A stretch of 64,000 nucleotides of DNA from Geodermatophilus dictyosporus (GTDB taxonomy: Bacteria > Actinomycetota > Actinomycetes > Mycobacteriales > Geodermatophilaceae): positions 620,001-684,000 of the forward strand of contig NZ_FOWQ01000001.1 in NCBI RefSeq assembly GCF_900115505.1. The letters are read 5' to 3'. This document shows, in pieces, positions 59,488 through 64,000 of the stretch. Positions within the stretch are counted from its first letter, which is position 1, and each line of letters starts with the position of its first letter. The notes beneath the pieces were generated by a model that was given only the letters and a program-made list of their open reading frames with translations, searched no databases and was not told the DNA's origin. The position numbers and the translations under genes were made by a program.

Positions 59488-60396
59488 TCACCCGCCCGCG
59501 GCACGGGACGCGGTGACGGTGATGTGCTCCGACGCGGGCCGCGGCCGGATGCCGAGCGCGTGCAGCGCCTCCGGGCCCGGGAAGGAGGACACGTCCATCG
59601 ACACCGCGATGCCCAGGCCGGTGGCGAGCTCCGGCAGGCGCCGCCGCAGCGCCCGGGCGCCGGCCGCGAGGACCGGCCGGGGCACGACCACCCGGCGGAA
59701 GCGGGCGCCGACGGCCCGCTCGAAGGCGTCGACGACCTCGTGCCGGGTCAGGGGCTCGGGACCGCCGAGGTCGACCGACCCCGGCGGGTCGGCCATCGTG
59801 GCCAGGCGCACGCACGCCTCGGCGACGTCGTCCTGGGCGACGTAGGGCACCGGGTTGCGGCCGCGGCCCAGGACGACGGCCCGGCGCCTGTCCGGGCGGA
59901 TGCCGGTGGCCGGGGACAACCACACCTCCTGGAAGGCGGCCGGGCGGACGACGACCGGCCGCAGCGCCGAGCGCCGGAGCAGTTCCTCGGTCGCCCGCTT
60001 GGCCGCGAACAGCGGCACCAGGTCCGCGGCGGCGTCGTCGCCGGTCAGCGCCGACACGAAGACGAAGCGCTCGACCCCGGCGGCCTCGGCGGCCCGGACG
60101 AGGGCGGCGTGCCCGTCGCGGTCGACCCGGGCGATGGACACGTCCCTCGCGCCCGGGCGCCAGCGGCCCACCGCGTTGGCCGTCGTGACGACCGTCCGCA
60201 CGCCGGCCAGCGCCGGCGGCAGGCCGGCGGGGTCGGTGAGGTCCCCGCGCACCAGGTCGGCGCCGTGCGCCACCAGGTCGGCGGTGTCGCTCGAGGCCCG
60301 GACGAGCGCACGGAACGGCACCCCTCGCGCGGCCAGCCGGGCGGCGATCCGGCCACCCAGGTGACCGGTCGCGCCGCAGACCAGCAGCTCCGCCAC
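59488..60396 (-). CDS. NAD(P)-binding atypical SDR (NmrA-like) protein
   Basis: A 302-residue Rossmann protein. The nucleotide motif is ELLVCGATGHLGGRIAARLA at the start, followed by VERFVFVSALTGDD and FAAKRATEELLRRS, where the usual YxxxK has become FxxxK. This pattern is typical of atypical/NmrA-like SDRs, which act as redox sensors, reductases or quinone/ubiquinone-linked proteins. The start GTG at 60394-60396 follows GAGGGGTCGAC. It lies 21 bases downstream of the GYD gene and is probably co-transcribed. Confidence 0.85.
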   Translation of the reverse strand: MAELLVCGATGHLGGRIAARLAARGVPFRALVRASSDTADLVAHGADLVRGDLTDPAGLPPALAGVRTVVTTANAVGRWRPGARDVSIARVDRDGHAALVRAAEAAGVERFVFVSALTGDDAAADLVPLFAAKRATEELLRRSALRPVVVRPAAFQEVWLSPATGIRPDRRRAVVLGRGRNPVPYVAQDDVAEACVRLATMADPPGSVDLGGPEPLTRHEVVDAFERAVGARFRRVVVPRPVLAAGARALRRRLPELATGLGIAVSMDVSSFPGPEALHALGIRPRPASEHITVTASRAAGG

Positions 60397-60417
60397 GTCG
60401 ACCCCTCGGCGGGACGG

Positions 60418-60750
60418 TCAGGCACCCGGCGGCCGGAACGCCGTGCGGACCTCCCTCGCCCTGCCGAGGACCGTCAGCAGCTGGTCCTGGTCGAGCAGCT
60501 GGTGGGTCTCCAGGTGTGCCAGGGCGCCGCTGCTGAACGAGGTGACGCCGACCGCCGCGGCCGTCTCGGCGTCCGGCGCCTCGATGACGACGAGACCGTC
60601 GTGCCCGCCGAGCATCCAGTACAGCGCCTCCAGCCGGCCGCCGGCGGCCTCCGCCGCGGCCCGCACGGCCGCGGTGCGGTCCCCCGGCTGGTCGATCAGC
60701 CGCGACCACGTCTCCGCGGTGTAGGAGAAGAACACGACGAACCTCGGCAT
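60418..60750 (-). CDS. GYD-domain protein
   Basis: A 110-residue single-domain protein of the GYD family (ferredoxin-like alpha-beta fold): FVVFFSYTAETWSRLIDQPG, then GRLEALYWMLGGHDGLVVIEAPDAETAAA. The GYD motif reads GHDGLV. The function of the family is unknown. The start ATG at 60748-60750 follows AGGAGGCCGGAG. It is the first gene of a two-gene unit with the SDR. Confidence 0.85.
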   Translation of the reverse strand: MPRFVVFFSYTAETWSRLIDQPGDRTAAVRAAAEAAGGRLEALYWMLGGHDGLVVIEAPDAETAAAVGVTSFSSGALAHLETHQLLDQDQLLTVLGRAREVRTAFRPPGA

Positions 60751-60934
60751 CTCCGGCCTCCTCACGGACACCGCCGGTCGTGTGCGCGATCCGACCAGCT
60801 CGGACGGGCTGCGTCCAGGGTCCTCGGACCGTGCGGAGCGGCGTACGGAGCACGTCCGACGGCGGGACCGGGGACGAGGAGGTGGACGAGGAGGCCGGGG
60901 ACGACCTCCTCGGCCGGGCCGCCCCCGCCGTCGC

Positions 60935-63900
60935 TCACGGGCGCCGTCTCCCCGGCTCGCTCCCGAGGAGCCTGCCCAGCTGGTCCCGGACCGTGCCGAC
61001 GGCCTCGGCCCACCCCCGGACCGCCGGCCGCTCGACCCGCAGGACGCCCCAGATGCCCTGTTCGAGGGCCCACTTCAGGACCCCGGTGCGGTAGGCGTGG
61101 TCCCCGCGGCGGGTCGCGGTGAGCTCGATGTCGTGGACGGTGGCGGCGGTCAGCCCGGACAGGGACCCGAGCCAGTCGACCGGGCGGCCGTCGCGCACCC
61201 AGGGCGCCGCCGGCCAGGCCAGCCCGTGCAGGGTGAAGGTGTGGTTGCGCGGCTTGTCGGCGGCGCCGACCAGCCGGAGCCAGAGCGTGTCGCCCACGCG
61301 GGCGACCCAGACCGGCGTCGGCGGCCGGCGGCGGGCCATGCCGGTCGGGTGGTGGACGACCGCGCTGCCGTAGCCGACCCCCTTCTGCCCCGAGTCCTCC
61401 GCCTCGACGTCGACCTCCACGTCGGGGACGGGCACCAGCGGGTTGCCGGCGACGAAGTGCCGCATGCCGTCCCGGACGAAGAGGACCTGCTCGTTGGCGA
61501 CCGTCTCCCCGCCCCTGCGCAGCAGCACGTGGGTGCCGGACCACCGTTCCGCCCCCGTCCTCGGGTGCACGGGCACGAGGCCGCGGGGCTCGACGACGAC
61601 CGCGCCGACGAGCCCGTGGTGCGGGTGGTTGCGGACGTCGGCCGTGTCGTGCAGGTAGCAGACCTGTCCCATGGACCCCGCCGGCGCCAGCCCGTCGTCG
61701 GCGTACCACCAGTACTCGCGCCAGTTGGGCCCCGCGGCACCGTGGCGGTGGTCGGCCCGGTCGACGACGATCCCCTCCTCCGGAGCGGCCGCCATCTCGT
61801 GCCCGTGGTCGTCCCGGACCGCCAGGGGCGCGACCGTGCTGTCCCGGTTGAACCCGACGTGGGACCCGTCGTCGGAGACGACGTCGTGGCCGAGCAGGCA
61901 GGGGTGCAGGGAGACGCGGGGGCTCACGGTCCGCACCCGCTCGTCGAGCGGTACCCGCGGCGGGCAGGGCTCGGGCCCGAACCGGGGCAGGAAGGGGTCC
62001 ACCTCGTCCTCGGGGAGGAGGACCTCGTTGACCAGGGTCACCCTGATCCACTCGCCGGGGTGGGCCCGCAGGACCAGCGGCTCCCCCGTCTCGTGCACCC
62101 CGACCGCGCGCCGGTCACCGCGCGCGGCGCCCGGCCCGTCGGCGACCGCCCTCCAGCCGTCGGCCCGCTGGTACACGAGGCCCCAGGGGTCGGTGAGGGC
62201 CGTGCCGTCGTAGCGGATCTCGCGCCGCCGGGCGACGACGACGTAGTCGCGGACCGGGCCGGTGTACGTCCCGTCGGGCCGGCGGTGCGGCCGGGGCGGC
62301 ACCGCTCGCTGCCGGAGGAGTGCCTGGCGGTCCCCGTGCAGCGACCGCACGTCGGCGAGCCGGCCCACCGTCGGGGGCAGGGCCCGGATCAGGCCCCAGC
62401 AGCCCAGCCAGGTGTCGTCGATGGCGGCGAAGCGCCACAGGTGGTCACCCGGGCCGTAGGACCGCTGGTCCCCGAGGGCCGGCACCTCGACGGTGAAGGC
62501 CTCGGAGATCCCGATGGTCTGCTGGTCGACGAGGGTGGACTCCGGCACCAGCCAGTCCCTGCGCCAGCGCAGGCCGTGCAGCACGAAGCTGTGCTGCTCC
62601 TCGTGCGACCCCTGGACGAGCCGCAGTCGCAGCCGCTCCCCGGGGTAGGTGCCGATGACCGGGGTGGCGGGGTCGCCGTCCTCGCGCCCCCACTCCCCGC
62701 GCCGGGCCGCTCCGTCCCCCCGCCCGCGGCTGCTGAACCACCGGGAGGGGTCCTCGCCGCGCTCGGTGAGCGGCTCGCAGCGGTAGTTGACCGCCATGGC
62801 ACCGGGGTCGTCGTCCCCGCCCAGTTCCCCGGGCGGGTTGAGCGGACGGCCGCGCCCGTCGAAGAGCGGCACGAAGTCGGCCACGGCCAGGCAGGCCTCC
62901 CGGAAGGCCGGGAACTCGCGGCCACCCGGGCCGGGCGCGACGACCGCCTGGCTCCCGGTCCAGGCATCGGTGGGAGCGGCCACGGCCGGGTCCCAGGTGC
63001 GCGGGGTGAGCCAGCGCGACCCGTGCGGTTCGACGACGAGGGCGGCGAACAGGCCGTGCTTCTGCCGGTAGTTGGCCAGCAGGTGGTCGTGGAAGAAGCA
63101 GGGGCCGAACTCCTCGTCGACCACCCACCGGTGGAACCCCACGTTGGGCGGGAGCTGCACGGGTCCCGCCTCGGGCAGGCCGAGGACGGGGTCCTCGCAG
63201 CTGGTCCCGGAGAGGTAGTTCCAGCCGGTCGAGGAACCGTCGGCGGCCAGGACGTCGAACTTGGTCAGGTGCACGTGCATCGCGCACTCGACGGGGAGCT
63301 GGGCGTGGTCGAAGGCGTCCGCCGGCAGGCCCCTGAGCCGGTTGGTGAACCGCGACTCGAGGACGTCGCCCTGGTTGGCGCGGGTGTAGAGGGGCTCGAT
63401 GGCGTCCGGGTCGGCGGGCGGCGCGGGGACCGCCTGCGGCACGCCGTCGACGGTCGCCCCGGTGAGGACGTAGTGGTGCCCGTGCGGGTCGTGCCAGCCG
63501 TACGGGTTGTACCGCACCGGCGCCTCCCGCACCTCGACGTCGTGGCGCACCAGCCGCGTCCCCGGCAGCCCGGCCCGCTGGTTCCACGTCGCGGCCAGCG
63601 TGTCGAGGTCGATGAAGAAGGACCCCGGCTTGCCGGCGCACCCGGGGTCACCGGCGGCGAACTCCGCGGCGCTGGCCCGGACGCCGTAGAGCAGGCGCCG
63701 GCGGCCGACCACGTGCTCGTCCTCCCACGCCGGCGGGGGTGGCGCCTTCTGCGGGTAGGTGGCGTCGACGAACCAGGGGAAGCCCAGCCGCTCGGCGCCG
63801 GGGAGGCGGCCGGGCAGCGGCTGCAGCCCGGCGCACGGAGCGCCGTCGGGCAGCAGCCGGCGGCCGTCCACGAGCTGGTCGAAGCTGCGCCACAGCCCCC

Positions 63901-64000
63901 ACATGCCGTGGTGGAAGTGGGGGTACAGGTGGCAGTGCCAGATGATGTCGCCGACGGCGCGCTGCCGGCTGCCGGACCCGTAGAGCGGGTCGATGGTGAG
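60935..64000 (-). CDS. Very large multicopper oxidase, 5' end beyond window
   Basis: At least 1022 residues are present and the frame is still open at the right edge, so the start lies outside. Copper-site motifs occur along the chain: WHCHLYPHFHHGMW near the visible N-terminus, MHVHLTKFD, CFFHDHLLANYRQKHGLF, HSFVLHGLRW, CYLHDTADVRNHPHHGLVGA and HTFTLHGLAWP, meaning several cupredoxin domains. Common three-domain laccase-like enzymes have about 500 residues; this size and number of His boxes is closer to multi-domain oxidases such as the manganese oxidase MnxG. It should oxidise metal ions or organics with O2. No signal can be judged as the start is missing. Family sure, substrate inferred. 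Confidence 0.88.
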   Translation of the reverse strand, partial: LTIDPLYGSGSRQRAVGDIIWHCHLYPHFHHGMWGLWRSFDQLVDGRRLLPDGAPCAGLQPLPGRLPGAERLGFPWFVDATYPQKAPPPPAWEDEHVVGRRRLLYGVRASAAEFAAGDPGCAGKPGSFFIDLDTLAATWNQRAGLPGTRLVRHDVEVREAPVRYNPYGWHDPHGHHYVLTGATVDGVPQAVPAPPADPDAIEPLYTRANQGDVLESRFTNRLRGLPADAFDHAQLPVECAMHVHLTKFDVLAADGSSTGWNYLSGTSCEDPVLGLPEAGPVQLPPNVGFHRWVVDEEFGPCFFHDHLLANYRQKHGLFAALVVEPHGSRWLTPRTWDPAVAAPTDAWTGSQAVVAPGPGGREFPAFREACLAVADFVPLFDGRGRPLNPPGELGGDDDPGAMAVNYRCEPLTERGEDPSRWFSSRGRGDGAARRGEWGREDGDPATPVIGTYPGERLRLRLVQGSHEEQHSFVLHGLRWRRDWLVPESTLVDQQTIGISEAFTVEVPALGDQRSYGPGDHLWRFAAIDDTWLGCWGLIRALPPTVGRLADVRSLHGDRQALLRQRAVPPRPHRRPDGTYTGPVRDYVVVARRREIRYDGTALTDPWGLVYQRADGWRAVADGPGAARGDRRAVGVHETGEPLVLRAHPGEWIRVTLVNEVLLPEDEVDPFLPRFGPEPCPPRVPLDERVRTVSPRVSLHPCLLGHDVVSDDGSHVGFNRDSTVAPLAVRDDHGHEMAAAPEEGIVVDRADHRHGAAGPNWREYWWYADDGLAPAGSMGQVCYLHDTADVRNHPHHGLVGAVVVEPRGLVPVHPRTGAERWSGTHVLLRRGGETVANEQVLFVRDGMRHFVAGNPLVPVPDVEVDVEAEDSGQKGVGYGSAVVHHPTGMARRRPPTPVWVARVGDTLWLRLVGAADKPRNHTFTLHGLAWPAAPWVRDGRPVDWLGSLSGLTAATVHDIELTATRRGDHAYRTGVLKWALEQGIWGVLRVERPAVRGWAEAVGTVRDQLGRLLGSEPGRRRP

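Overview
The window is very GC-rich DNA with almost uniformly G/C-ending codons, frequent GTG starts, GGAGG-type ribosome sites and no tRNA or rRNA. Gene content (mycothiol-type maleylpyruvate isomerase fold, AfsR/SARP regulator, GlcB, DtxR/IdeR-like iron boxes, large multicopper oxidase) points to a free-living actinobacterium. A member of the Geodermatophilaceae (Blastococcus, Geodermatophilus or Modestobacter) is my best guess, from gene style only. I see no phage, plasmid, IS element or CRISPR array; this looks like ordinary chromosome with catabolic operons and several decayed genes.

Layout. 1-7.3 kb: partial secreted metalloprotease, CtpE-like P-type ATPase, P-loop kinase, DUF1540 protein, an iron-box-linked ABC-like protein lacking a Walker A, a secreted acidic protein, a frameshifted VanZ gene and a PadR regulator. 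7.3-13.8 kb: plant-type phosphofructokinase, then an ALDH7-type dehydrogenase and an FAD oxidoreductase (possible pipecolate/lysine catabolism), a Cys-less isochorismatase-fold protein, a quinone oxidoreductase and a CocE-type hydrolase pseudogene. 13.9-19.0 kb: a complete branched-chain-type ABC importer, divergent from an acyl-CoA ligase and an intracellular PHA depolymerase (19.3-22.3 kb). 23.3-31.4 kb: a polyol operon (ABC importer, polyol dehydrogenase, mannitol dehydrogenase) with a divergent SorC/DeoR-type regulator and matching operator-like repeats between them.

32.2-36.1 kb: FAD reductase / XRE / DUF2975 operon, then a patatin plus acyltransferase pair. 36.2-42.1 kb: a tightly coupled five-gene operon (56-aa membrane protein, NCS1 permease, zinc alcohol dehydrogenase, two-domain nitrilase whose second domain is degenerate, short aldehyde dehydrogenase) that reads like an uncharacterised uptake and degradation route for an organic nitrogen compound. 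42.3-46.6 kb: small single genes. 46.8-50.6 kb: malate synthase G with a GlcG/HbpS protein, then an iron-siderophore binding lipoprotein directly under an iron box. 50.8-53.8 kb: a four-gene membrane operon (TspO, a CPBP protease fused to an SRPBCC domain, two small membrane proteins) divergent from a 1096-residue SARP-AAA-TPR regulator. 57.3-60.8 kb: frameshifted GNAT gene, SRPBCC protein, an orphan phage-baseplate-V-like OB-fold protein, lipase-like hydrolase, SDR, GYD protein. 60.9 kb to the end: a very large multicopper oxidase, cut by the window edge.

The strongest leads for something new are the nitrilase/NCS1 operon, the TspO/CPBP-SRPBCC operon with its divergent SARP, the orphan baseplate-V gene, the giant copper oxidase and a structured repeat that begins directly after two stop codons.
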